DNA of 45,773 bases from NCBI GenBank assembly GCA_017645655.1, contig JAGCNZ010000103.1, forward strand, positions 1 through 45,773, read 5' to 3'. The notes beneath the pieces were generated by a model. It was given only the letters and a program-made list of their open reading frames with translations, was not told the DNA's origin and did not search any database. The number at the start of each line of letters is the position of its first letter. The stretch's first letter is position 1. The translations under genes and the position numbers were made by a program. Origin of the DNA: Bacteroidaceae bacterium (GTDB lineage Bacteria; Bacteroidota; Bacteroidia; Bacteroidales; Bacteroidaceae). This document shows positions 17,591 through 26,921 of this stretch, one piece after another.

Positions 17591-17698
17591 AACATTTTAT
17601 GAATATAAACTCCCAAGCCCAAACACTCAACTCTTAATTGCTTTTCATGTCATGACAGCCGCCGAGCCATTTATTTCGCTTGGAAATATCTAAATATA

Positions 17699-17730
17699 TT
17701 TGGTATTTCGCTCGCTTCTTCGTACCTTTG
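17699..17730 (+). promoter_or_regulatory. Promoter of the BSP-family gene
   Basis: TTTG (17699-17702), 20 nt, then TACCTTTG (17723-17730) matches the Bacteroidetes sigma-ABfr consensus, 38 nt before the ATG. Confidence 0.8.
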
Positions 17731-17768
17731 CAGCCGCAAACGTTTAACACATTATATATATATTAACA

Positions 17769-18584
17769 ATGAAACGTACACTCACATTCATCATTGCTGC
17801 TGCTTTTGCCCTTGGCAGCCAAGCGCAGGCAATCTACAAAGCAACAAAGTACCACGCTCCTATCAAGGTGGAGAAGAAATGGTTGAAACACAATCCAGGA
17901 GATGTTGAGTTCCATGACGAGGCTCCCGAAAGCGAAGGCTCGAAGATTTACCACAACATCATTCCCAATCCTGCGCCTTACATTCAGGAGAATGCCTTGC
18001 GCGTTCTGCAAACCCTCTACTGGGGGCCGAACGACCCAAACGTGCCTAAGCTCAAGCGCATCGTCTATACCATTAAGGACTACAACGGCATCAGCGAGAA
18101 GTATGGCAGCGGCGATTATGTTGGCATACGTTATTCGACGAATTGGATTGAGCGTTGCTTTGCAGGCAATGACACGCTTCGTCTCGACTACGAGACTCGC
18201 GGCGTCCTCTATCACGAACTTACCCATGCCTACCAGCTCTCGCCCGAAGGTTGCGGCAGCTACGACAACAAGAGCGAGTACTGGATTTTCATCGAAGGCC
18301 TTGCCGATGCTGTTCGCGTGGCTTGCGGCTGCTTCGACCAGGACTTCAAGAGCAAGGACCGCACTCGTGGCGACTCTTGGAGAAAGGGTTATCGCGTGAC
18401 GGGTTATTTCCTCTACTGGCTCTCTCTCAACAAGGACAAGGACTTCATCCGCAAGTTCAACCGTTCTGCAGTCGAGCTGAAGCCCTGGTCTTGGGATAAA
18501 GCCATGAAGCACATCCTTGGCGACAAGCCCGAAAATACCACCGATGCGCTTTGGCAGGAATACATGAAAGCCGTAGGAGATTAA
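17769..18584 (+). CDS. Secreted basic secretory protein (BSP) family, putative metallopeptidase
   Basis: 271 residues with an N-terminal signal peptide (MKRTLTFIIAAAFALGSQAQA). The core matches the basic secretory protein family: VLYHELTHAYQLSPEGCG contains HELTH (His149, Glu150, His153) and EGLADAVR (from Glu176) supplies a likely third zinc ligand, as in gluzincin-like peptidases. The protein is probably periplasmic or exported. BSP proteins were first named in plants and are scattered in bacteria; the substrate is unknown. It has its own strong promoter, and queC follows after 38 bp. Confidence 0.82.
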   Translation: MKRTLTFIIAAAFALGSQAQAIYKATKYHAPIKVEKKWLKHNPGDVEFHDEAPESEGSKIYHNIIPNPAPYIQENALRVLQTLYWGPNDPNVPKLKRIVYTIKDYNGISEKYGSGDYVGIRYSTNWIERCFAGNDTLRLDYETRGVLYHELTHAYQLSPEGCGSYDNKSEYWIFIEGLADAVRVACGCFDQDFKSKDRTRGDSWRKGYRVTGYFLYWLSLNKDKDFIRKFNRSAVELKPWSWDKAMKHILGDKPENTTDALWQEYMKAVGD

Positions 18585-18622
18585 ATCTCACATGCTTAAA
18601 CACTTAAACCCTTAACACTTCC

Positions 18623-19279
18623 ATGACAAGCGCTCTCGTAGTTCTTTCGGGCGGACAAGACAGCACGACCTGCCTCTATTGGGCTCTCAAGCATTTCGAC
18701 GAGGTCAGGGCCCTCACATTCCTTTACGGGCAGAGGCATGCGGTTGAGGTAGAGATCGCAAAGCAACTTTGCGAAGAGGCGAAAGTACCCTGGGAAAGCA
18801 TGGACATCAGCTTCATCTCGCAACTAAGCCCCGCATGCAGCCTGACAAACAAAGAACTCGACATCGAAGAAGAGAAGAAGGAAGGTTCGCCCTACCCCAC
18901 GACGTTCGTGCCCGGGCGAAACCTATTCTTCCTTTCCGTCGCAGCCATCTATGCACGCAATCACGGCATCTACGACATCATTACGGGCGTAGGGCAGGCC
19001 GATTTCAGCGGCTATCCCGACTGTCGCGACGGCTTCATCAAGAGCCTGAACACGACGCTCAACCTCGCGATGGACGAGCAGTTCCGCCTGCACACGCCCC
19101 TCATGTGGCTCGACAAGCAACAGACATGGGCGCTTGCCGACGAGCTTGGCGTGCTCGACACCATTCGCCATCGCACGCTGACCTGCTATAATGGCATCGT
19201 GGGAGATGGTTGCGGGCATTGTCCCTCGTGCAAGCTCAGAAGAGAAGGACTCAAAAAATACTTGGAAAGTAAAGCCTAA
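18623..19279 (+). CDS. queC: 7-cyano-7-deazaguanine synthase
   Basis: 218 residues. It converts 7-carboxy-7-deazaguanine to preQ0 using ATP and ammonia, in queuosine synthesis. PP-loop SGGQDS (9-14), [17 protein letters not shown] and a zinc site of four Cys (188, 197, 200, 203 in [16 protein letters not shown]) identify it. queF follows after 2 nt. queD and queE are not in the window. Confidence 0.98.
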   Translation: MTSALVVLSGGQDSTTCLYWALKHFDEVRALTFLYGQRHAVEVEIAKQLCEEAKVPWESMDISFISQLSPACSLTNKELDIEEEKKEGSPYPTTFVPGRNLFFLSVAAIYARNHGIYDIITGVGQADFSGYPDCRDGFIKSLNTTLNLAMDEQFRLHTPLMWLDKQQTWALADELGVLDTIRHRTLTCYNGIVGDGCGHCPSCKLRREGLKKYLESKA

Positions 19280-19281
19280 TT

Positions 19282-19743
19282 ATGGAAAACAGAGAAAAAG
19301 AAGGACTCAAAGCTCTTGGCAAGAAGACCGAATACAAGCAAGACTACGCTCCAGAGGTCTTGGAGGCATTCACCAATAAGCATCCTGAGAACGACTATTG
19401 GGTACGTTTCAACTGCCCAGAGTTCACGAGTTTATGCCCCATTACGGGTCAGCCCGACTTTGCAGAGATACACATCAACTACCTTCCTGCAGAGAGAATG
19501 GTGGAGAGCAAGAGCCTCAAGCTCTATCTCTTCTCGTTCCGCAACCACGGAGCCTTCCACGAAGATTGCGTCAACATCATCATGAAGGACCTCATCCGCC
19601 TGATGGAACCCAAATACATCGAAGTGACGGGCATCTTCACGCCAAGGGGCGGCATCAGTATCCACCCGTTCGCCAACTACGGCAAGCCCGGCACAAAGTA
19701 CGAGGAAATGGCGCAGTACCGCCTCCTACACCACGACATGTAG
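19282..19743 (+). CDS. queF: NADPH-dependent 7-cyano-7-deazaguanine reductase
   Basis: 153 residues, the short unimodular QueF type. It reduces preQ0 to preQ1 for queuosine. The nucleophile is Cys52 in [11 protein letters not shown], with Asp59; the QueF motif [20 protein letters not shown] and [12 protein letters not shown] are present. It is co-transcribed with queC. Downstream is array C and the convergent peptidase gene. Confidence 0.97.
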   Translation: MENREKEGLKALGKKTEYKQDYAPEVLEAFTNKHPENDYWVRFNCPEFTSLCPITGQPDFAEIHINYLPAERMVESKSLKLYLFSFRNHGAFHEDCVNIIMKDLIRLMEPKYIEVTGIFTPRGGISIHPFANYGKPGTKYEEMAQYRLLHHDM

Positions 19744-19746
19744 AAA

Positions 19747-19846
19747 ACGTCTCACGTCACGATACCAAACATGACACGTGTAGTTGCCCAACTTAACACG
19801 TGTAGTTTGCCAACATCACGCGTTAAGTTTGCGATTTAACCGTGCG
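19747..19846. repeat. 22-bp ACGTG array C
   Basis: Cores at 19754, 19776, 19798, 19818 and 19840 (22, 22, 20, 22). Words such as TAGTTTGCCAAC and AACTTAACACGTG recur. It fills the convergent gap between queF and the DPP IV-like gene. Confidence 0.85.
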
Positions 19847-19868
19847 TGGTTTTATTCTTCGCTGGGGT

Positions 19869-22073
19869 TTACTTCAGACAATCCTTGAAGTGCCGGGTGA
19901 TTTGGCGGAAGAGGTGATTGCGCGTGTTGCCTCCGTAGATGCTGTGGTTGCGGTTGGTGTAGGTCAGTTCGCAGAAGTCTTTATCGGCCTGGACGAGTGC
20001 CTCGGTGTATTCCTTCGCGTTGCGGAAGTGGACGTTGTCGTCGGCCAGGCCGTGCACGAGCAGGAGCTTTCCGCTGAGCTGCGAGGCGCGACTGATGGGA
20101 CAATCGTCGTATCCTGCCCCGTTCTCGTTTGGCGTCCGCATAAAGCGCTCGGTGTAGACGGTGTCGTAGTACCTCCAGCTTGTCGGTGCGGCGACTGCTA
20201 CGCCTGCGGCGAAGACGGGACGGCCTTCGCTCATGCTCATTAGGGTGTTGAAGCCTCCGTAGCTCCAGCCCCAGATAGCGATACGGTCTTTATCGACATA
20301 ACTCTGCTTGCCAAGCCATAGAGCTGCTTCCACCTGGTCGCGGCTCTCGAGTTGACCGAGCTTGAGATAGGTGCATTGTTCGAACGCCCTACCCCTGCCA
20401 CCGGTTCCCCGGCCATCTACGCAAACCGAGATGAAACCTTCCTGTGCCAGATATTGCTCGTAGAGGCAGCCGCCCATGTTGCCTACGTTCCAGCTGTCGA
20501 CGACTTGCTGAGAGCCCGGACCGCTGTACTGGTACATGACGACAGGATATTTCTGAGCCGAATTGAAGTTGGCAGGCAGCACCATGAAGCCGTTGAGTTG
20601 GATGCCTTCGCTGGTCGTGAAGGTGAAGAACTTGCGCTCTCCAAGCCTCAGTCCTGCAAGCTTTTGACGAAGAGGAGCGTTATCTTCCAGCGTCGTAAGC
20701 GTCTTGCCCGAAGCCTCGCAAAGTGTCGTAACCGACGGCGTATTGAGGTCGCTCCAGGTATTCATGAAGTAACGGAAGCCGGTGCTGAATATCGCGTTGT
20801 TCGTGCCAGTAGCAGAAGTGCTGAGCCGCGAAACTTTGCCCTTCGAATCACTCTTGTAGATGCTCTTTCGAAGAGGACTTTCCTGATTGCTTGCAAAGTA
20901 GGTTATTCCGCTCTTGCTATCGTAGCCGTAGAAGTTCTTCACCTCGTAGTCTCCACTTGTGAGCTGACGTCGGAGCGTTCCGTTTAAGTCGTAGAGGTAG
21001 AGATGTTTATAGCCGCTTCGTTCGCTCGTCAGTACAAATCCACCGGGAATAGTCTTGAAGCTTGTCACGCTCTCTTCGGGCACGTAGCATTCGGCCTGCT
21101 CGCGAACGATAACGCGACACTCTGTGCTGCGCGGATTGGCAAGATAGATGTCGAGCTGGTTCTGGTGACGGTTGAGGGTAAGAATGAGCAGCTTCTCGGG
21201 GTCGTCGGTAAAGAAGATGCGTGGTATGTAGCCGTCGGATGGGATGGGCAACTGCATCTTGCGGACGACTCTGCTCTTGATGTCGAAACTGTGCACGCTG
21301 ACGGTACTGTTGCGAGCGCCTGCGATAGGGTATTTGTAATCGTACGAGCCTGGATATTGGGCGTATTCCGACTTCTCAGGGCTCATGCCCTTGAACCACT
21401 GGAAACTGTAGAGCGGCACTTCCGACTCGTCGAAACGTATCCAGGCAATCATCGTGTTGTCCTCGTTGAAGTCGAAAGCGCGGGCGAAGGAGAACTCCTC
21501 TTCGTACACCCAATCAGGCTTGCCGTTGATTATCTTGTTGAACTCGCCGTCCTTCGTGATTTGGCTCTCGCTGTTGTTGAACAGGAGCTTAACGAGGAAG
21601 AGATTGCCTTCGCGTACAAATGCCACCATTGTTCCGTCGCGGCTCCACAAGGGTTGCTCCTGCGGTCCACCTTCGCTGAGGTGAGCCAGCGTGCGGTTCT
21701 TTACATTATATATATAGTATTCTGCCGTCTTGCTGTGCCGGTAGATGCCTCGCGTCTCTGTTTGAATAAGGATATTCTTCTCGTCGGGACTCATCTGATA
21801 GCCGTCGATGCGGTCTATCTTGACGCGGTTCTTGATACTGTTTACGTCGAAAAGCACCCCCGTTTCCTGTCCCGTTCGGAAACTATGAGCGACAATCTGC
21901 TTGCCGTCTCTCGAGATTTGGCTATAGCTCTCGCCATCAAGAAGCGGCGTCACGCCGGAGATACCTCTTGATGAATACACGCCATTTGTGAGGTCCTTAA
22001 GCGTCAGACCGTCTGCTTTAGCGAAGAATATGGCACAAAACAGTACCAAAAGAGTCATGATTCGTTTCATCAT
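19869..22073 (-). CDS. Dipeptidyl peptidase IV-like serine peptidase (S9B)
   Basis: 734 residues. A signal peptide (MMKRIMTLLVLFCAIFFAKA) indicates export to the periplasm. The N-terminal beta-propeller (DPP IV N-terminal type) is followed by an alpha/beta hydrolase domain: nucleophile Ser604 in WGWSYGGFN, Asp678 in HGLADDNVHF and His710 in NRNHSIYGG. The Glu motif of DPP IV is visible as DWVYEEEFSFAR. It likely removes Xaa-Pro or Xaa-Ala dipeptides from peptides. The -7 box TACCTTTG lies at 22100-22107 (minus). The first two codons are both ATG, so the start could be 22070. Confidence 0.92.
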   Translation of the reverse strand: MMKRIMTLLVLFCAIFFAKADGLTLKDLTNGVYSSRGISGVTPLLDGESYSQISRDGKQIVAHSFRTGQETGVLFDVNSIKNRVKIDRIDGYQMSPDEKNILIQTETRGIYRHSKTAEYYIYNVKNRTLAHLSEGGPQEQPLWSRDGTMVAFVREGNLFLVKLLFNNSESQITKDGEFNKIINGKPDWVYEEEFSFARAFDFNEDNTMIAWIRFDESEVPLYSFQWFKGMSPEKSEYAQYPGSYDYKYPIAGARNSTVSVHSFDIKSRVVRKMQLPIPSDGYIPRIFFTDDPEKLLILTLNRHQNQLDIYLANPRSTECRVIVREQAECYVPEESVTSFKTIPGGFVLTSERSGYKHLYLYDLNGTLRRQLTSGDYEVKNFYGYDSKSGITYFASNQESPLRKSIYKSDSKGKVSRLSTSATGTNNAIFSTGFRYFMNTWSDLNTPSVTTLCEASGKTLTTLEDNAPLRQKLAGLRLGERKFFTFTTSEGIQLNGFMVLPANFNSAQKYPVVMYQYSGPGSQQVVDSWNVGNMGGCLYEQYLAQEGFISVCVDGRGTGGRGRAFEQCTYLKLGQLESRDQVEAALWLGKQSYVDKDRIAIWGWSYGGFNTLMSMSEGRPVFAAGVAVAAPTSWRYYDTVYTERFMRTPNENGAGYDDCPISRASQLSGKLLLVHGLADDNVHFRNAKEYTEALVQADKDFCELTYTNRNHSIYGGNTRNHLFRQITRHFKDCLK

Positions 22074-22099
22074 TCGAATAGTTTTAATGAATTACACGA

Positions 22100-22107
22100 C
22101 AAAGGTA
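22100..22107 (-). promoter_or_regulatory. -7 box of the DPP IV-like gene
   Basis: TACCTTTG on the minus strand, 27 nt before the start codon. Confidence 0.65.
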
Positions 22108-22115
22108 CGAAAAAA

Positions 22116-22143
22116 AGTTCATAGTTCATAGTCCATAGTTCAT
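22116..22143. repeat. Heptamer repeat, AGTTCAT type
   Basis: Four 7-bp units (AGTTCAT, AGTTCAT, AGTCCAT, AGTTCAT) in the divergent gap between the DPP IV-like gene and nhaA. Confidence 0.85.
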
Positions 22144-22153
22144 AATAATTTTG

Positions 22154-22161
22154 TAACTTTG
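22154..22161 (+). promoter_or_regulatory. -7 box of nhaA
   Basis: TAACTTTG, 25 nt before the nhaA start. Confidence 0.65.
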
Positions 22162-22186
22162 CAGTCGTTTCACAGAAACAAACAAG

Positions 22187-23533
22187 ATGGAAAACAATTA
22201 TCCCTTCATAAGCATGCTCCGCAAGTACGTGAGCAGCAGCGTATTGCTCGTGATAGCGACTATTGCGGCTCTCATCATAGCCAATGGTCCTTGGGGCGAT
22301 TTGTACAGACAATTCTGGGAACTGCCCGTTAGCCTCAGCATTGGCGGGTTCAATCTGTTCAGCCATAATGGCCATGCAATGTCATTAGGTGCCTTCATCA
22401 ACGACTTCCTGATGGCAATTTTCTTCCTCAGCGTTGGTCTCGAGATAAAGCGAGAAGTGCTCGTGGGTGAGCTGTCGAGCGTGAAGAAAGCCCTTGCACC
22501 GGTCATTGGAGCTTGCGGAGGCATGATTATCCCCGTTATTGTATTCTTCTTGGTATGCCCCAACACACCCGTCATGGAACGAGGAATGGCCATTCCAATG
22601 GCAACGGATATTGCATTTTCGCTTGGTTGCTTGAGCATCTTTAGCAAGCGCTGTCCACTTGGCTTGAAGGTCTTTCTTGCCACCCTTGCAGTTGCCGACG
22701 ACCTCGGCGGCATTCTGGTTATTGCAATACGCTATACGGAACACCTGAATCTTTGGTTCATGCTTGCCTCCGCCATACTCGTCGGTGTGCTGTGCATCGG
22801 CAATTGGAGAGGGATTCGCACTAAAGCGTTCTACATCAACACGGGTCTGCTGCTTTGGTATTGCATGCTGAATAGTGGCGTACATGCAACCATCGCAGGC
22901 GTCATGCTTGCCTTCTGCATCCCTGCCAACATACCGAAAGGCACAAAGTTCTACATCGAACGCATCCGTCATCAGCTCGACCATTTCCCTTCAACCGTTG
23001 TCACTTGGGAAGACCGCAACAAGCCCGTCGTGCTGAGCGACGAGGAAATTGCGATGCTGAAAAGTGTGGAATCGGCCAGCGACCACCTCGTCAGCCCGCT
23101 TCAAGACATGGAGGACGTGTTGAAGATGTCTGTCAACTACCACATCATCCCGCTCTTTGCCTTTGCGAATGCCGGGGTAAATCTGGCGGGGATGAGTATG
23201 ATGAACCTCTTCTCAGGCGTAGGTTTGGCCGTATTCCTCGGGTTGCTCATCGGAAAATTCTGTGGCGTGTTCAGTTTCACATGGCTTGGCATCAAGCTTG
23301 GCATCATCCAGATGCCGGAGAATGCAAACTGGAAGTCGTTCGCCAGCATTTGTATGCTTTGCGGAATCGGCTTTACGGTAAGCATGTTTATGGCAGCGTT
23401 GAGCTATCCTTCGGCAGAACATGCCGACCTGCTGAACGATGCAAAACTGGGCATCCTATGTGGCACAATTGCAAGCGCAACAATCGGATGCTTGATGCTC
23501 AACAGGTTTCTTCCAAAGGAGATTAAAGAATAA
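22187..23533 (+). CDS. nhaA: Na+/H+ antiporter NhaA
   Basis: 448 residues and about 12 membrane segments. It exchanges sodium for protons across the inner membrane. The family hallmarks are FFLSVGLEIKREVLVGEL, MATDIAFSLG (Asp141) and AVADDLGG with the paired cation-binding Asp171-Asp172. A soluble loop of about 60 residues (near 260-315) interrupts the C-terminal half, as in other Bacteroidetes NhaA proteins. It ends convergently against the GH92 gene across a heptamer-repeat hairpin. Confidence 0.97.
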   Translation: MENNYPFISMLRKYVSSSVLLVIATIAALIIANGPWGDLYRQFWELPVSLSIGGFNLFSHNGHAMSLGAFINDFLMAIFFLSVGLEIKREVLVGELSSVKKALAPVIGACGGMIIPVIVFFLVCPNTPVMERGMAIPMATDIAFSLGCLSIFSKRCPLGLKVFLATLAVADDLGGILVIAIRYTEHLNLWFMLASAILVGVLCIGNWRGIRTKAFYINTGLLLWYCMLNSGVHATIAGVMLAFCIPANIPKGTKFYIERIRHQLDHFPSTVVTWEDRNKPVVLSDEEIAMLKSVESASDHLVSPLQDMEDVLKMSVNYHIIPLFAFANAGVNLAGMSMMNLFSGVGLAVFLGLLIGKFCGVFSFTWLGIKLGIIQMPENANWKSFASICMLCGIGFTVSMFMAALSYPSAEHADLLNDAKLGILCGTIASATIGCLMLNRFLPKEIKE

Positions 23534-23617
23534 AGATTAAGGATTAAGGATTAGATGTTTTGCGACCTTGCACTTGTTGCTATCAGCCCTAATCTTTAAT
23601 CCTTAATCCTTAATCAT
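23531..23617. terminator. Inverted heptamer repeats, likely bidirectional terminator
   Basis: ATTAAGG-type heptamers (23535-23553) and their exact 19-nt reverse complement (23597-23615) face each other across 43 nt, between the convergent nhaA and GH92 genes. Confidence 0.6.
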
Positions 23618-23625
23618 CTTCAGCG

Positions 23626-25818
23626 TCAATCGCCACAAACAATCTTCAGTTCCTTGCCTTCTGCAAGGTCTTGATGCTTGACGAACCAGCCTTCCAGCGG
23701 TTTTCCTCCGATGGTAATGCCCTTTATTATCTCGCCCCTACCTTCTTTAACGATATCGAAAGTCTGACCGTTTCCAAGCGTGAAATGCACCTTGTCGAAG
23801 AGCGGAACAGTGACAATATACTCGGGATCTGCAGGAGAATAGGTGTAGATGCCTATTGCGTTGAGTACGTACCAACTTGACATCTCTCCGGCATCGTCCA
23901 TTCCTGCGTATGCGAGACCTTCCTCGCCCATCCCGTAATACTGGTGCATCAAGGTGTTCAGCACGTGCTGAGCCTTTTCCTGACGGTCGATAAAATAATA
24001 TGTATAAGGTATGCTGTGCCCTGGCTGGTTGCCGTGACAGTAAAGGCCGAGATAGCCGGTGCAGTTGAAAGCGGGGTATCCTCCGTTCTTCACCGTGAAG
24101 AGCGAGTCGAGTTTCTGTTCTACGGCTTGTTTCGAGGGATAGAGCGCCACCATTCCGGCCGGGTCGTGAGGAGCGAAGAAGAGTGAGTTCCAAGCATCTG
24201 CCTCACGATATTGATACTGATAGTACGGGTAGTTCGGGCGGAAATCCTCAATCCAGACGCCTTTCCCATCACGCAACACTTTGCCGCGCCAGAAGCCTGT
24301 CGAGGGGTCGAAGAGTGTCTTGTAGTTCTGCGAATGCTGGAGGAGCAGCTGTTCATGCTCCTTATCTCCGAGCTCGCGGGCAACGAGGGCCGTCGCATAG
24401 TCGTCGTAAGCGAACTCGATCGTCTTGGTTACTGCGCCTTTATACTCATTGCCGGTCAGCACGTTCACGGTGTCTTTCTCCGATATCCACCCGCGTTCCA
24501 GGTATTCGTCGAGATAGGGACGACCTCCTCTGCCTGGCACCGTTGCACTCTTCAGCATGAGTGCATAGGCTCTTTTGAGGTCGAAGTCGCGTATTCCCCT
24601 GAGCCACGAGCCTGCCACAAACGTGCTGGCGTGGTCGCCGTGGAAGAAGGTGGGCATGTAGCCGCCACGCGCCTCGCCCCTTTCTATGCAAGAGCGGATG
24701 ATGTCGCGGGCAACGTCGGGGGTGACCATGCCGAGGAGGATGAGCTTGTTTCGGTAGGTATCCCAGAAGGAGGGATTGGTGTAGTAGTTGTAGCCAAGCT
24801 TTTTCACCTCTCTTCCCTCCACAGAGCTTTCGCCGTTCACGTCAGTACGGAGGTGCGGAAAGAGGAATGTCCTGTAGAAAGTTGAGTAGAGCATTTGCTT
24901 CTCGGCATCAGTTCCGCCTTCCACCTGAATGTGCCCCAGTATGTCTTCCCACGTTCTGTCGGCATCGGCGCGGACAGCCTCGAAGCTCTTTCCTGCCAGT
25001 TCCGCCTTCAGGTTTTCCTTGGCGTTTTCCACACTGACGAACGAGAAACCTATCTTTAATTCCAGAGGTTTCGTTCCTTTTGGCTTCTTTAGTTTCACCA
25101 TTCCTACGGGACGATTGAAGTTTCTCCCTCTTCCTTCTTCCCTCATCCCTCTTCCTTCTTCGGTCACGCTCTCAATGTCTTCGGACAGTTCGCCGTAGAA
25201 AAAGATGCGCCCCTCGCCGTCCTGAAAGCCTTCGAAGGCATTCTTTCCGGCTTGCTTCACTTCCCATCTTCGCGGCATATTGTTGGAGCGAGCGATGTCG
25301 ATGAGCAGTCCGCGACGGTCGCCTTTACGGAAAGTATAGCGATGATAGCCGCAACGGAGAGTCGAGGTCAGTTCCACATTCACCTGATACCTGTCGAGCC
25401 GGACGCGATAATAGCCGGGATGGGCCTCCTCGTCGTTGTGATGGTAGGGCGATGCGTAGTCTCGAGGCGTCGGTTTTCCCTCGTCCGTAACAGGCAGAAT
25501 GGGCAAGTGCAGCAGGTTCCAATGCCCCTTGCTCGTATGGGCAAAGCCGTAAATCAGACTGTCTTCGTACTGATAGCCGGAACCCGAACGGTATTGCGTC
25601 ACTGGAGTCAACTGCACCATTGCGTTCGGCAAGGCAGCTCCGGGAAACGTCTCAGCGCCCCATTGCCGTTCTCCAGGCTTGGGAACGAAGCCCAGTTCCT
25701 CAGGCGTCCAGAGCGTCGTGGTGCCCATGAAGGGATTCACAAACTGGGTCAGGCCTTCGCAAAAGGCAGAAATAGAACTCAGGAAAAGGGGGAATAAGAG
25801 GATTAGAAACCTGTTCAT
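23626..25818 (-). CDS. GH92 family alpha-mannosidase, secreted
   Basis: 730 residues with an N-terminal signal peptide. Family hallmarks are FVNPFMGT near the N-terminus, GFAHTSKGHW, FWDTYRNKLIL, GYMPTFFHGDHAS, CHGNQPGHSIPY and MDDAGEMSSWYVLNAIG, corresponding to GH92 calcium and active-site segments. GH92 enzymes are calcium-dependent exo-mannosidases acting on N-glycans or mannans; linkage specificity cannot be read here. Residues 219-232 (EEGRGMR then EEGRGRN) are a 7-residue repeat encoded by six 7-bp units (25124-25165), apparently an in-frame insertion. No SusC/SusD pair is adjacent. Confidence 0.93.
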   Translation of the reverse strand: MNRFLILLFPLFLSSISAFCEGLTQFVNPFMGTTTLWTPEELGFVPKPGERQWGAETFPGAALPNAMVQLTPVTQYRSGSGYQYEDSLIYGFAHTSKGHWNLLHLPILPVTDEGKPTPRDYASPYHHNDEEAHPGYYRVRLDRYQVNVELTSTLRCGYHRYTFRKGDRRGLLIDIARSNNMPRRWEVKQAGKNAFEGFQDGEGRIFFYGELSEDIESVTEEGRGMREEGRGRNFNRPVGMVKLKKPKGTKPLELKIGFSFVSVENAKENLKAELAGKSFEAVRADADRTWEDILGHIQVEGGTDAEKQMLYSTFYRTFLFPHLRTDVNGESSVEGREVKKLGYNYYTNPSFWDTYRNKLILLGMVTPDVARDIIRSCIERGEARGGYMPTFFHGDHASTFVAGSWLRGIRDFDLKRAYALMLKSATVPGRGGRPYLDEYLERGWISEKDTVNVLTGNEYKGAVTKTIEFAYDDYATALVARELGDKEHEQLLLQHSQNYKTLFDPSTGFWRGKVLRDGKGVWIEDFRPNYPYYQYQYREADAWNSLFFAPHDPAGMVALYPSKQAVEQKLDSLFTVKNGGYPAFNCTGYLGLYCHGNQPGHSIPYTYYFIDRQEKAQHVLNTLMHQYYGMGEEGLAYAGMDDAGEMSSWYVLNAIGIYTYSPADPEYIVTVPLFDKVHFTLGNGQTFDIVKEGRGEIIKGITIGGKPLEGWFVKHQDLAEGKELKIVCGD
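25124..25165. repeat. Heptamer repeat inside the GH92 gene
   Basis: Six units CTCCCTC, TTCCTTC, TTCCCTC, ATCCCTC, TTCCTTC, TTCGGTC; strict 7-bp period inside coding sequence. Confidence 0.9.
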
Positions 25819-25891
25819 AAAGCGAGTATATTATACATTATTTATACATAAGACTTGAAAAGTGCCCAATAGTTTAATGGGACGATGAAAA

Positions 25892-25990
25892 ACGTCACGT
25901 GGGTAAAATGAAAATATTACGTGGAATATTTGAAATATCACGTGGGTAAAATGAATTTATCACGTGGGTAAAATTAAATTATCACGTGCC
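25892..25990. repeat. 22-bp ACGTG array D
   Basis: Cores at 25897, 25919, 25940, 25962 and 25984 (22, 21, 22, 22). The typical unit is CACGTGGGTAAAATGAA. It lies between the GH92 start and the GT2 stop, both minus strand. Confidence 0.9.
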
Positions 25991-26016
25991 GTGCATTCAA
26001 TCATCCCCTGGAGTGT

Positions 26017-26889
26017 TTAGAGACGACTCGTGTAGTACCCCAATTTGTAGAAGGCAAAGACGAGTTGGCTGGGGTGCTTGCCGAGCAGATTTGCCGTGAG
26101 AAGCGGCTTGCTGATGCTGAACACGAAGCGTATCAAGCCGAGCAGATGCCAGCGCTTCAGCCTTTCTGCCAAAGCCGAGACGCGCACGTTCTGCTTCTGC
26201 TCGATGCTCATTCCGGCCAGAGTACACAGGGCAGTCTCCTGCTTTCGGAGATAGACGTCGGCATCCTCGATGCCCAGATGCGTCAGTTTGTTCTCGATAT
26301 GCAGGATGGGGATGCCTCTTTGCTTCAGTTCCAACCCGAAGAGCGTATCCTCGTGACCATAGTCCTTCAGCGTCTCGTCGAAGCCGATAGACAGGAAGAT
26401 ATCGCGGCGAATGAGGAAATTGAACGTAGTGAACTGAGCATACGGATGCGCCCTTCGGTGCTCCAACGTGAGCCGCTTCTCTGCCTGCACCACGTAATCA
26501 TAGCACAAACGGGCAGCCGGCCGAGGGCATTCGGGCAGGTTTCCTGTGCCGCCACAAACGACAAGGGGGGCCTCTCCCATCCCCTCAAAAGCAGGAGTGA
26601 AAGGCGACGAAACGTCCTCTCCCTTGGAAGAAGGCTTTCTGATGGCCTTCATATAATCCTGAATGAAAGTTTTCGACCGGACCTCAGCATCGGCATCTAT
26701 GAAGAGCAGCCACTCACCTTTTGCCTCGCGGGCAAGCGCATTCCGACGGGCCGCCCTGCCAAGGTTGTGAGGAGGACTGTCGTCGCCAACAATGATTTCG
26801 GCATCCTCCGGCAGTTGCGCCTGCAAATCGCAGACGAGGCGGCTCGGGTCGTAATTGTATGTGGGGATAAGTATGGAGAGTCTTACCAT
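26017..26889 (-). CDS. Family 2 glycosyltransferase
   Basis: 291 residues from the ATG at 26889 (MVRLSILIPTYNYDPSRLV). An ATG at 26913 would add eight residues encoded entirely by a heptamer repeat and is less likely. GT-A fold: IPTYN, VGDDSP, FIDADAEV as the DxD motif and GHEDTLFG as the acceptor-side ED motif. Residues near 98-122 (SSKGEDVSSPFTPAFEGMGE) are an unusual linker encoded by a C/G-rich repeat-like stretch. There is no membrane segment, so cytoplasmic. It follows tamL by 32 nt and is probably co-transcribed with it. The sugar and acceptor are unknown. Confidence 0.88.
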   Translation of the reverse strand: MVRLSILIPTYNYDPSRLVCDLQAQLPEDAEIIVGDDSPPHNLGRAARRNALAREAKGEWLLFIDADAEVRSKTFIQDYMKAIRKPSSKGEDVSSPFTPAFEGMGEAPLVVCGGTGNLPECPRPAARLCYDYVVQAEKRLTLEHRRAHPYAQFTTFNFLIRRDIFLSIGFDETLKDYGHEDTLFGLELKQRGIPILHIENKLTHLGIEDADVYLRKQETALCTLAGMSIEQKQNVRVSALAERLKRWHLLGLIRFVFSISKPLLTANLLGKHPSQLVFAFYKLGYYTSRL

Positions 26890-26917
26890 AAATCGTAAAT
26901 CGTAAATCGTCAAATAG
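26890..26917. repeat. Heptamer repeat, AAATCGT type
   Basis: Three exact AAATCGT units followed by a diverged one, between tamL and the GT2 start codon. Confidence 0.85.
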
Positions 26918-26921
26918 TAAA

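Noticed and set aside
21003-21971. 322-codon plus-strand ORF
   Set aside because: It is antisense to the DPP IV-like gene and has no domain.
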